Assembly: GCA_008828725.1 (NCBI GenBank)
Contig: MEHQ01004197.1
Location: 7,257-71,256 of the forward strand
Length of the DNA: 64,000 bases
Direction: 5' to 3'
Origin: Saccharina japonica
Taxonomy: Eukaryota; Sar; Phaeophyceae; Laminariales; Laminariaceae
This document shows positions 53,997-63,315 of this stretch, one piece after another. The notes beneath the pieces are model-generated. The model saw nothing but the letters and a program-made list of their open reading frames with translations. It searched no databases and was not told the DNA's origin. The translations under genes were made by a program, and so were the position numbers. Numbering within the stretch: position 1 is the first letter of the stretch; each line of letters opens with the position of its first letter.

Positions 53997-54110
53997 CTGC
54001 TTCTGCTGCTGCTGTGTGTGTTGCTGTGTGATGTCCTCTTTTTTTACTGACTTGTTTGTGTTCTTCGTTTTTGATCGTTTTTTTGTCGCTTGAATCGCTT
54101 TTTTTGCATT
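53200..54110. other. Upstream region of the large gene
   Basis: Likely 5' UTR and promoter sequence for the minus-strand gene. It includes an ACAGCAGTAGTAG word at about 53538 and, further away, a CTG-rich microsatellite at about 53950-54012. No gene is visible on the plus strand; the Cys-rich frame there is the CTG repeat. Confidence 0.45.
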
Positions 54111-54198
54111 TTAACCCCTTAAGAACCGGTCCCCCGTTTTTGGGGACACACTACTTGGAATTAGTGTGTGATAAGTTTTTCAGTTCTGAATGGGTTGA
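54111..54198. mobile_element. piggyBac-like MITE
   Basis: TTAA-CCCCTTAAGAACCGGTC to TCAGTTCTGAATGGG-TTGA. The right TTAA carries one change. Confidence 0.8.
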
Positions 54199-54311
54199 AA
54201 ATAGTATTTTTCTATTTTTTTATTTTGTGGAGATTGTTTTACGTATGATACAGGATATGTATGATAAAAGACGAGTCGTGTATCACTAACAATGTGGATA
54301 TCACACTCAAT

Positions 54312-54708
54312 TTTAATACACTGCGAGTATATGAATTATGTACCGCCTGATGGATCTGGATGCCCGGGTCGGTTATACGAGTATACGCTCGCTCGTGATA
54401 CGCAGAATGTGGTGTGTGTGTGTGTGTGTTCTTCATATTAAACCTTCCTTTCTACCCGTCGACATCCAGCACTGAGCCGCTTAAATATTCTTTCATGCAA
54501 AGGGGTATCGGTATATATTGAGAAAAAGTTGCTATTTTTAATACGAGTATATGAATTATGTACCGCCTGATGGATCTGGATGCCCAAGTCGGTTATACGA
54601 GTATACGCTCGCTCGTAATACGCAGAATGTGGTACGAGTAGAGCCGCTTAAATATTCTTTCATGCAAAGGGGTATCGGTATATATTGAGAAAAAGTTGCT
54701 ATTTTTAA
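54312..54708. repeat. Two tandem units, one with a retroposon insertion
   Basis: Unit 1 (about 54312-54534) and unit 2 (54535-54708) share ATGAATTATGTACCGCCTGA, CGAGTATACGCTCGCTCGT, ACGCAGAATGTGGT and GCCGCTTAAATATTCTTTC. Unit 1 has a reverse retroposon L fragment between GTGGT and GAGCCG, where unit 2 has only ACGAGTA. Confidence 0.85.
54412..54474 (-). mobile_element. Retroposon L insertion with empty site
   Basis: A GT tail, then TTCTTCATATTAAACCTTCC, then TTTCTACCCGTCGACATCCA and GCAC, in reverse orientation. The uninserted unit 2 defines its borders: about 60 bp with a 5' truncation at GTGCTGGATGTCG. No target duplication is visible. Confidence 0.85.
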
Positions 54709-55043
54709 TACGAGTATTAACACGGAGATTCACTTTTGGTACTACAGCAGCATCAATATAATTACCGGTACGCCAACCATTATCTCGCACAACAAAAGAC
54801 CAGCATTTTTACAACATAAACATGTTTTCAGAAAATCGGCCATCAACAAGTACACGTATCATATAAATACCTGGTACCTTGGGTACCTTGTATATTTTAT
54901 AGCCAAAAAGCCAAAAGTAGGTATACCTAGTAGGCCTTTTGTGCCATTTATATGTACACAAAATATGGCACTCCGGAAATTACTTCCTGCTGGTCCTCCT
55001 TGTGATTGGCCAGCGCCCGATCTTACCTCGTATAAAAATTAGT
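54709..55043. other. Intergenic
   Basis: At about 54965-55015 lies a short dispersed repeat (CCTCCTTGTGATTGGCCAGC) also found at 60895 and, reversed, at 58405. Nothing else is supported. Confidence 0.4.
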
Positions 55044-55625
55044 ATTATCGGGATGAGCTCAGCAAAACGTCAGTTCTCGACGCTCGTGACTTCTCGACGC
55101 TCGTGCCTCGCCCTCCGTTTTCATCTAGGAAAACTTGAGTTCTCGACGCTCGTGCCTCGCGCTCCGTACCCCCCGCCGTGATGAATGTTTTGAAATTTTA
55201 CATCCAAGTTCTTCTAGTGTTTATCCACTTACGATGAGACGCGTTTGTCCCTTGGCATGGTAATTGCGGACCTTAACCTTATTCCTCTCGCCGGCGGCCT
55301 GGGCCGACGGCGATGTTCCCTTGTACCATATTCTTATAGATGGATGAGCTCAGCAAAACGTCAGTTCTCGACGCTCGTGACTTCTCGACGCTCGTGCCTC
55401 GCCCTCCGTTTTCATATAGGAACACTTGAGTTCTCGACGCTCGTGCCTCGCGCTCCGTACCCCCCGCCGTGATGAATGTTTTGAAATTTTACATCCAAGT
55501 TCTTCTATTTAGTGTTTATCCACTTACGATACGCGTTTGTCCCTTGACATCGTAATTGCGGACCTTAACCTTAACCCTCTCGCCGGCGGCCTGGGCCGAC
55601 GGCGATGTTCCCTTGTACATATATA
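55044..55625. repeat. ~290-bp direct duplication
   Basis: Two units start with ATGAGCTCAGCAAAACGTCA. Each carries three TTCTCGACGCTCGTG repeats, GTACCCCCCGCCGTGATGAA, and a GC-rich hairpin CGCCGGCGGCCTGGGCCGAC near its end. Unit 1 reads TTCTAGTGTT (55212) where unit 2 reads TTCTATTTAGTGTT (55503). Confidence 0.85.
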
Positions 55626-56010
55626 TATATATAATAAGAGGTGTGCGGGGACAGGTTATGGAGTAGCGCTTGAAAGCACGTTGTTGAATTTAATTAATTA
55701 GTGACTTAATTTTTATTAGTGTGCATTAGTAGTGGCAATTAGTGTGCATTGTTAGTGTTTGTATTTCTCACTGTAACGCATCTTTAGTGGCAATTGGTAG
55801 TTTTTGTATTTTTATCGTGCGTGATCTTAGGCGTTTTAAAAATGATAAGATTCGGCGTTTGTGTGTTTTGTCGACATATCGTGGGTTACGGCATCGTAAA
55901 GGTCTGCCGGTTAGGGGTCAACGTACCCATACAAATGCAAAAAAACGGCAATTATTAAAGCTTAATGTTAGCTATATGGGTTTTTGTGTCTTTCCAAACT
56001 CTGGTCTTTA
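55626..56010. other. AT-rich intergenic
   Basis: AGTGTGCATTAGTAGTGGCA-type short repeats at about 55715-55800. No gene is supported; an 89-residue frame at 55742 has no family resemblance. Confidence 0.35.
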
Positions 56011-56219
56011 GGGCCCGAATTAACGAGTATAAAATAAATTCAGTTTGGCAAAAATAAAATTCAAATTCGCTTTTCATTGGTCAACACACGCACCAGCACC
56101 AAATGTTATGCCCCAAGATCCTAATCTTTGGTGCTGGTGCGTGTGTTGACCAATGAAAAGCGGATTTGAATATATTTTTTTCCAAATTGATTTTTTTTCT
56201 TCTTCGTTAAAACGGGCCC
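56011..56219. mobile_element. PIF/Harbinger-like MITE
   Basis: TTA-GGGCCCGAATTAACGAG to TTCGTTAAAACGGGCCC-TTA, 209 bp. A central perfect hairpin is formed by TTTTCATTGGTCAACACACG and its complement. The 3-bp TTA duplication is intact. Confidence 0.9.
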
Positions 56220-56339
56220 TTATGTGTACTACGTACTTACTGGTATTTGTTTTTGATACAGAATACTACATATCTCAAATATTTTATATGGTTGCTACGT
56301 ACATACCAGGCACACACTACGTGACACGATCGATGGTTT

Positions 56340-56515
56340 CCCTTGTGCGGAGTTTGAGGTTCTCCGTCCCGCACAAATGGTCTTCGTAGCTCGACCGCCA
56401 GCCATGGTGACCGCCAAAAACAAAGTTCTCCTTATTGTCTAGCTCACGCAGTGATTGGTTGACGTGTTTTACAGCGCTATTGCCAACCGACGCAAACCCA
56501 CGCTACATAAAATGC
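56340..56515 (+). repeat. Dispersed repeat R1, partial copy
   Basis: CCTTGTGCGGAG, CCCGCACAAATGGTC, CTCGACCGCCAGCCATGGTG and TTGCCAACCGACGCAAACCC. This corresponds to the right half of 4835-5263. Confidence 0.8.
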
Positions 56516-56626
56516 TGTAGATGGGGAGGGGTACTCATGTGTTGCTTCTCTCAGTCATTGGACCATTGACCACGCATCCATTCCCAGACGGAGCAGGGTA
56601 TAATATATACCAGGTATATATATATA

Positions 56627-57338
56627 CAAGGGGACATCGCCGTCGGCCCAGGCCGCCGGCGAAGCCCCCCAGCGCCGGCGAAGCTAACGAAGGAGGAATA
56701 AGGCGCATAATGCAACAGGCAGTTTACGATGCCAAGGGACCGAGAGGATATATATGCATACATACATCACATAACAACTGAAACAAATAATATAATACGT
56801 ACATGAATTACCACACACATGACGGCGGGGCGTATACGGCAACGGAAAGGAAGCACGAGACACGAAACTGTTTCATTCGTGGGAATTCATTTACGTATTA
56901 TAATGTTATCGTTTATATGGTGTGCATGTATGTATGCATATATATCCTCTCGGTCCCTTGGCATCGTAAACTGCCTGTTGCATTATATGTTTATCCACTT
57001 ATGATGGAGTTTGTGTGAGGATGAAAAGTTTCGTGTCTCGTGCTTCCTTTCCGTATGCCGTATACGCCCCGCCGTCATGTGTGTGGTAATTCATGTATGT
57101 ACGTATCAAATAAAATTAATTATTATAAATACGTACGTATTACCTGGTACATTTTATTTTGTTTCAAGACAATACGTCGTTTATATGGTGTGCATGTATG
57201 TATGCATATATATCCTCTCGGTCCCTTGGCATCGTAAACTGCCTGAAGCATTGTGCGCCTTATTCCTCCTTCGTTAGCTTCGCCGGCGGCCTGGGGGGCT
57301 TCGCCGGCGGCCTGGGCCGACGGCGAAGTCCCCTTGTA
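56627..57338. mobile_element. Palindromic TA-flanked element with GC-rich ends
   Basis: TA-CAAGGGGACATCGCCGTCGG at the left and CGGCGAAGTCCCCTTG-TA at the right. Arms of about 145 bp contain TAACGAAGGAGGAATAAGGC and TTTACGATGCCAAGGGACCG. An inner pair (GACGGCGGGGCGTATACGGC and its complement) and an additional arm copy at 56918-57000 make the structure multi-layered. The GC-rich end resembles that of the 55044-55625 units. Confidence 0.7.
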
Positions 57339-57562
57339 ATATTATTATTATGCTTGCCATCCGACAATGTGTACTGTCGTTCCAAAAAAGACTCAGGGAA
57401 CAGAAAGTGAAGAACTCCAGATCAAAAGCGTAGCAGTATCATGCGACAAATCAAAACCGATGTGACGCAAATGGAAGGCTACCACATCCAACATCCTTCT
57501 ACCTAATCCACCAAAAACGACCAACCCCCCCCACCCCCATGCACTCCCGAACAAGCACTTAC
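57339..57562. other. Possible intron or intergenic
   Basis: Lies 3' of the possible minus-strand exon. The donor GTAAGT at its edge is the only signal. Confidence 0.3.
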
Positions 57563-57914
57563 CAAAAACCCGCTGTCCATAAATGGCTGGTTTATTGTTG
57601 GTGGAAACGTTCCAGGTAGGAGTACAGACTGTAGTTATACATCTCTTCGTGGTGATGTACTCAAGTTGAGCTTCAGCCATTTTGGCTTCAATTTTACCTG
57701 TAAATATCCCAATTTTAGAAGACTGGGTGAAACACAGAGTATACCCCCTTGCAGGTCTGTCCTGGGTGTTATTCACGTTCATCACGTACGTACTACGTAG
57801 AATCAAGCGTGGGAGAAAAGCTTTAGTATTCCCAGAGCCGTGATGACATCTGGCACGGAAGGGCAACATTGCCCTTCCATTCTCATAAGTATCCCGAATA
57901 CGAATGCCATCCAA
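57563..57914 (-). CDS. Possible exon of an unknown gene
   Basis: I do not recognise the protein. On the minus strand, CCGTTTTCCTATTAG precedes the exon as a plausible acceptor, and it ends GGTTTTTG before GTAAGTGC, a strong donor. The 352-base frame encodes a mixed, non-repetitive sequence starting DGIRIRDTYENGRAMLPFRA. It passes through RSTYVMNVNNTQDRPARGYT and KIEAKMAEAQLEYITTKRCI and ends KPAIYGQRVF. This is more protein-like than other frames of its size here, but it has no start codon and no companion exon. It could equally be a transposon-derived fragment. Confidence 0.3.
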
Positions 57915-58616
57915 CTAATAGGAAAACGGACCAATTACCTATCTTGAGATAATTGCCGGCCTGCCAAGCCCATACTACTACACTAGCCCACCCTGATAAG
58001 CCGAATATATATATTATGCCGAAATTTGGAAATTTCCGGGAAATCAAGCCCATACTATTACACCAATCTGTATCAGTCCCTACGAAAGGCTGGCTCTTGC
58101 CTACAAAAGAAAGCTTGTCCTAGCGAATAGCGCAGTATCTTACTACGTTCTTACTGAGTGTACGGTAGTTTGTATTACAATACACGTTCCCCCTCAAAAG
58201 GCGATTTCGCAACACGTTCTTCGCGATTTTAGTTGACAGCTCGGGTCACCTGGTCCCGACAGCCCTGTGGACATATTACAGCAGTTACGCAAAAAAGGGT
58301 TTCAGTGCGCCATTCATGGGTACAATCGAAGCCAAAAGTAGGTGAAACCCAACTTGAGTAGCCACAGAGAGGGGTACCTGGATTTTTTTCAGCCAACAAT
58401 AGGTACGATCGGGCGCTGGTCAATCAGAGGGAGGACCAGGAAATATTTTCCCGAGAGCAATATTTAGTGTACCTGTAAATGACTCAACATATCTAGATAT
58501 ACCTATTTTTGGCTTTTGCCATATTTTATATATGGCCCCGCTCAAATACAGTCTAATAAGGATATATTTTGTGCCTGAATTACGAGTTACTGCATAGAAG
58601 AAGAGCGCAGTATACG
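57915..58616. other. Intergenic
   Basis: Contains a repeated AAGCCCATACTA phrase (57967 and 58045) and, at about 58405-58460, the reverse of the GATTGGCCAGCGCCCGA dispersed repeat. No gene is supported. Confidence 0.35.
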
Positions 58617-58929
58617 TGGACGAACCTTGATAGTAGATCTTCACGGGGGTTTTGTGCTTGGCGCCTGAAGCCGACCCTCCGACCCGAACCCTAATCCTAA
58701 CCCGAACCCGAACCCTATGCCAGTGGTCAGTGCTGGGATGCTGTGCTTGGTAAGACTCTAGGTTGACTCGGCCGGCGTGGATGCTGAGCTTGGAAAGACT
58801 CTACGTAGGGTGACTCGGATGCTGTGGCTGGAAAGACTCCAAGTTGATTGAGCCGCGTAAAACATACCCTTAGCCAATCAGAGTGCCTAAATAGCTACCT
58901 TAGGAAGATCTACTATCATGCTTCGTCCA
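58617..58929. mobile_element. TIR element T1, copy 3
   Basis: TGGACGAACCTTGATAGTAG at the left and CTACTATCATGCTTCGTCCA at the right give inverted repeats of about 26 bp. The interior has CCCTAATCCTAACCCGAACC followed by repeated TTGGTAAGACTCTAGG phrases. At 58801-58808 CTACGTAG replaces the CTAG seen in copy 2. Confidence 0.85.
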
Positions 58930-59241
58930 GTACTGATGTACTGATACTGCCTGTGGCAGTTAGGATTGGGTTTGGGCGCCTCTCTCGTGGTTCTTGAAAA
59001 GAAAACACCCAAAAAAAAAAAAAAAAACAGTCGCAGTTCCTCTAACCACAGCAGTAAAGCGTAAGCTTTTTGGTATACTTTATCTGGTACTTATCTGTAC
59101 AGTACCTGGTACCAGGTATATACCAGCAGTATATGTTTAGGGTGTGGGCCGATATTTTCGAAGAGCTTTTTAAAAAGGGCGAAACCCACTACAGGTATAC
59201 CTATATACCAGCTGATACCTACGCCTTTTGGGCCATTAATA
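58930..59241. other. Intergenic
   Basis: An A run and a TACCTGGTACCAGGTATATA cluster at about 59103. Nothing else is supported. Confidence 0.35.
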
Positions 59242-59459
59242 TACCGTATAACACGGATGATAGCACACCCCCCTTGAATGACACCCCCCCCCTATAAAAG
59301 CACACCCGGGGGTATTTTTTTTGTGATTTTTTTCGACCGTCACTTTATCACCGGGGGTGCGTTGAATACCACACCGCCTTCGGACGTACGCCTGAAAATA
59401 TATCAAACTCCAAAGTATCACACCCAGTGGACGCCATTCACCCATAACACGCACGCATC

Positions 59460-59880
59460 GGTATGGATTCCGGTGCCAGCATGGAGGCAACTGCTGCGGC
59501 CCATCACAGGGGGCTGATCGAGCCTGCGGCCCGGATCCCACTGGTACCTACTGCGGCCGCGCCTCGAGCGAGGATCACGTCGTTTTTTTTTCCGGGGCCT
59601 CCTCGCCTACCGGTACCGGTACCGGTACTGGTACTGCCACTCCCGCCGTGGCTCAAACACCGACGACGGGTGCCAGTGCGGGTGAAGCGCAAAAAGCTCT
59701 CTGGCACAGGAGCGCCCAACGCTTCAGCCGCAGGACCTGAAACCCCGACAACAGTTCCCGAACCGCCAGCCACTGTGACTCCCACAAGCGGCGAGACGAT
59801 GCTGCCCGGTGAGCGGCACGAGTGGCTGGACAACGACGGGGAAGGCCTCTTCACGGAGCCCCCGAAGAATAAGCCCTGTA
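59460..59880 (+). pseudogene. Decayed coding remnant inside the transposon
   Basis: A GC-rich block with protein-like composition that keeps changing frame. The first part reads MEATAAAHHRGLIEPAARIP in one frame. It then moves to TPAVAQTPTTGASAGEAQKA in a second frame and returns to PETPTTVPEPPATVTPTSGE followed by GERHEWLDNDGEGLFTEPPK. The T run at about 59582-59590 is a probable frameshift site. Thr/Pro/Ala-rich sequence of this kind occurs in transposon-encoded proteins, but no domain is identifiable and the assignment to this transposon rests only on position. Confidence 0.4.
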
Positions 59881-60111
59881 TCACCCCCCCTTCTTATCAC
59901 ACCCCCTGCAGTCTGGCCGGGGTCTGGTCACACTCCTTGGTGGTCAGAGATACCGCTACCACACCTCCTCGTTATCACACCCCCTGCCATCAGGCTGAGT
60001 CTGTTTGCACTCGATAGCACCCGACGTCCCGTCCGTTATCACCCCCCCCTCAATATCACCCCCCCTCGTTATCACACCCCCCAGCCCCCCCCCTGTAAAT
60101 GTTTTATGTAT

Positions 60112-60530
60112 TTATAGGTTGGGTTGGCGTCGGTTGGCAACGACGCTGTTAAACACGCCTCTCACTGCGTGAGCTCGACAACCAGGTTTTTTGTTTTTGG
60201 CGGTCACCCATGCTGGCGGTCTTGTTAGATCATTCGTGCGGGGTTGATAACCTCATCTCCGCACAAGGGGGATGATCGCATCACGTAGTGTGTATATGGT
60301 AAGGCATCCACGAGGCAGATACGTAGTGATACCCATTGCTGTCTCTGGAAGTGGCCACACCATAAATTAAATCAATTCATTGGAGGCTGTCGTCCATATG
60401 CAAGTCCGCCTCACAGGCGGTTCTTAGCAGGATGCAGCTCACCCTCCATGCGACTCGCCCAATACCTATGTCTGCCTGGTTGGTGAAAAACCCTAACGTG
60501 CTTCCCGTCCCGGCATTTTGTAGGAAAAAC
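60112..60530 (-). repeat. Dispersed repeat R1, inverted copy
   Basis: Reverse counterpart of 4835-5263: GGGTTGGCGTCGGTTGGCAA, TGCGTGAGCTCGACAACC, ATGCAAGTCCGCCTCACAGG and CTCCATGCGACTCGCCCA. It lies within the TA/CCGTATAA element. Confidence 0.8.
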
Positions 60531-60764
60531 GAGAAAGTTTATTGGCTATACCGATCTACGGCCGTTGCCACGATATGAGTACACCCCCCCCCCCCCAGCG
60601 GCGGGGCTCCTGTGCATGGTGCTTATCACCGGGGGTACGCTAGATACCACACCCCCCATAAAAGCACCCCCGGTAAAAATATTTTCAAAGGTGAAAAAAA
60701 AATATCACCCGGGTGTGCTTTCATCCGTGTTATACGGTACCAGGTAATAGGTATACTCACAGTC

Positions 60765-60870
60765 TGTGACCACAGAATTTGCACCTCTAGGATTAGGAAT
60801 CAGGACAAATACTGTGTACTGGTGAAGTTGGGTAGAACAAACGGTTTCAGGCGAAGACAACGCACACACT
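60765..60870 (+). mobile_element. Retroposon L, diverged copy
   Basis: CTGTGACCACAGAATTTGCA, TAGGATTAGGAATCAGGACA and GTTTCAGGCGAAGACAACGC with a CA tail. It lies directly right of the TA/CCGTATAA element. Confidence 0.6.
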
Positions 60871-61967
60871 CTAATACAGCATTCGGGAAAGTCCTCCTGG
60901 CCCTCCCTCTGATTGGCCAGCGCCCGAAAAATATATCTATGATAGACGTTACGTTCATTGGATTCGCGGATTACTCCCGCCGCCGGCCGCCTTTCTGCAC
61001 GGTTTCTTCGCCGGGGCGAGCCCCGGCCTCGTGTGCCTATGATAGGCTGGCACCGCGGATCCGCCCGCTCCGCCCGCACGCGTTCTGTGTGTGGCATTGG
61101 AGACGAAGTCTCCGCGAAATGCTGCCCTCTCAACGTTTTGGCGCCTTCTGTGACTCGTGCTCGGCGTTTTTGAATGTTTTTTTCGGGTACGTGCTCTGCA
61201 ACCTCACATCGCCATGGGGCGACGGCTGCCCTGCCCTCGCGCCGTTGTGGGGGCCCGAACGGGCGTCCGTTCTATGACAAGAATCACAGCTCCGCCAGAA
61301 ACATGCCACTTAATGTTGTTGCCGTGAGCATGACCGGATTCTTTCGTTTTGTTTGGGCGACAGCAGGAAGCTTGAGCTGACAAGTATATAATCAGTGCTG
61401 AGGATATAGATACCACTCCAGCAGCTCATTCTACAGGGAGGGGGTATGGAGGCAGGGGGTACGACGCCCCGAATCCTTCTGCGTAGCTGCACCAGCACGA
61501 GTGGTGCAGCAGTCTCATCCCGCATGCAGATTATCATCAGCTGCATGTACTTTCAGAGAACCGAGCGTGGGTCTGATCGAGAAGGTCGCGACCCTAACAT
61601 GCTGATGTGTGTATGTTTGTCGTGAGCGGAGATTCTTAATGCGCACAACAGTAACACCAGCAGCAGCTGTGCCGCAGCGAGTATCACGCAGCCACTCACA
61701 GCACCAGTTTACAGCCGTCATATATTGTCATGACTGTTGATGTTGTTGCTGTTTGTGCGTGTCGCGGAGTAGGCGGAGCTATATACGACAGCGTGAGGCT
61801 GTGCAGCGATGTGTGACCCAAGATCGAATACTTTGTATCGTACTAGGGAATAAGAGGCCCCCCCGCCCCCACGGCGGTAGGGCCACAAGCGTGAGCGGTT
61901 CGTATTAAAAAAAATAACTCAATAGGAAGGACACTATTTATTTCCGCTGTTTTATTTTTTCGGGTGC
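60871..61967. other. Unassigned, GC-rich patch then spacer
   Basis: 60895-61330 is GC-rich and begins with the GATTGGCCAGCGCCCGA dispersed repeat. A 221-residue frame covers it, but it begins in the neighbouring transposon and has no domain. The rest is unique sequence with no gene that I can support. Confidence 0.35.
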
Positions 61968-62110
61968 TTAGGGCCCGTCTTAACGAGCAAATAAAAAATG
62001 AAAATAAAAAATAAAAATAAAAACGAAAAGCAGAACTAAAGAATAATCGAGCCTCATTGGTCAAACAGCAAAAAACAGCAGTAGAGATCCCGAAAACTCA
62101 TTTTTTTTTT
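61968..62110. mobile_element. Left end of a PIF/Harbinger-like element
   Basis: TTA-GGGCCCGTCTTAACGAG, followed by an AAAATAAA-rich stretch and CCTCATTGGTCAAACAGC, as in 56011-56219. No matching right end was found before the window edge, so the element is truncated or extends beyond it. Confidence 0.6.
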
Positions 62111-62917
62111 TTAGATATAAATAAAATGAGCATTGACCACTCAGGTGATCTTGGACCTATTCGTCTCTAACTTCGCTTTAGACCGGACTCGCACTCGGGA
62201 CCCGTTTCGAAGGCCTCGCGTTGGCTTTCTCGCCCGCTCTTCTCGAGGGTCGCGCCCCTCAGCCTCCGCCCGTGACTTTCCGCCCGCGCGCACTCTCGAT
62301 TCAAGCGCCGCCGCCGAGCGCAGCGACCTCGAAGTGCGCGGATCTTGCGGAGATACCTCGGCTCTACTGGCCGCTGAGAATGATATGCGTGGTGCTGTTG
62401 CCGCTGAGAGAGATATTTGTGGTGCGAGTCTAAACTCAAAATATCTCGCCTCAATTAAAAACTCAAAGATCCACGGAGGAATGAAAACTCGGCTGATTTT
62501 TTTTCGGGTGGATTCAGTACAATACGGTATTAATAGTAGCTTATTTTTCAGTGTAGAGATATTACTGCTGTGCCTGGCTGTAATACGTACAAGAACAAAC
62601 AGCAGTACGTACGAGTAGTACCAGGTACGAGTACTGTATGTACGACGTAGCGAGCAGCTGGTGTGTATAGTATTGCTGAGTGCTGTTGTGTAGTACGTAC
62701 TGCTGTACAGCAGTACTACTGTTGTAGTGTACAGTGCTAGATACGAGTCTGCTCAGACACACGAGAGTCAGAGAATAATTGAGATTTCCCCCCCGTTGCC
62801 AGCTTTTAAATATCTCGACTTCGCATATCCATGCGCTTGCTCGGCTCGAAGTGTTTTTGCCGCACGTGCCAAAACTGAAACTGAGCCCGCCACCGGGACC
62901 TCGACTGGTACATTTCT
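62111..62917. other. Unassigned
   Basis: A GC-rich stretch at 62180-62430 has frames on both strands but no splice signals or domain. At 62575-62720 TAC/GTA-rich words (ACAGCAGTACGTACGAG, TACTGCTGTACAGCAGTA) are densely clustered. Confidence 0.35.
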
Positions 62918-63315
62918 GACAGAGACTGAGAAATGAAGTTGCGAACTGAGTATTAGCAATTACAGCAGTAGCGTTTCCTTCTTTCTGCAATAACACCTGG
63001 CATTGCCTTGATTCTGCACGTAGTATGTGTCAGATGTCAAAACACGAGCGAGCGCCATCAGATTGTTGTTGTCGTAAATCTCACAAACTATCCTGAGGAC
63101 TGAGACTATCCAGGGAACACCGAACGCGACTGATTACATCTCTGAGACTGCCTGTTGAGACTGAGAAATGAGGTTGCGAACTGAATATTTCAGCACGCAG
63201 CAGTCCCTTCTTCCTGCAACCCTTGGCATTGCCTTGATTCTGCACGTGGGCGTCAGATATCTGCACGTGGGCGTCAGATATCGAAATACGAGCGAGCGCC
63301 ATCACTTTGTCGTAT
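62918..63315. repeat. ~240-bp direct duplication
   Basis: GACTGAGAAATGAAGTTGCG, GGCATTGCCTTGATTCTGCA and GAGCGAGCGCCATCA occur in both units. Unit 2 has a 21-bp tandem doubling of CTGCACGTGGGCGTCAGATA, where unit 1 reads CTGCACGTAGTATGTGTCAG. Confidence 0.8.

Larger units (their letters stand above)
59242..60739. mobile_element. TA/CCGTATAA element, composite, ~1.5 kb
   Basis: TA-CCGTATAACACGGATGA at the left and TCATCCGTGTTATACGG-TA at the right. Near both ends and in the middle are clusters of TATCACACCCCC and CACCCGGGTG motifs. The interior holds a decayed GC-rich coding remnant (about 59460-59880) and a nested R1 repeat (60112-60530). It is the longer relative of 33802-34471. Confidence 0.75.

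Noticed and set aside
60612-61277. 221-residue plus-strand frame
   Set aside because: It starts inside a transposon end and crosses a retroposon and a dispersed repeat before entering a GC-rich patch. There is no domain or splice support.
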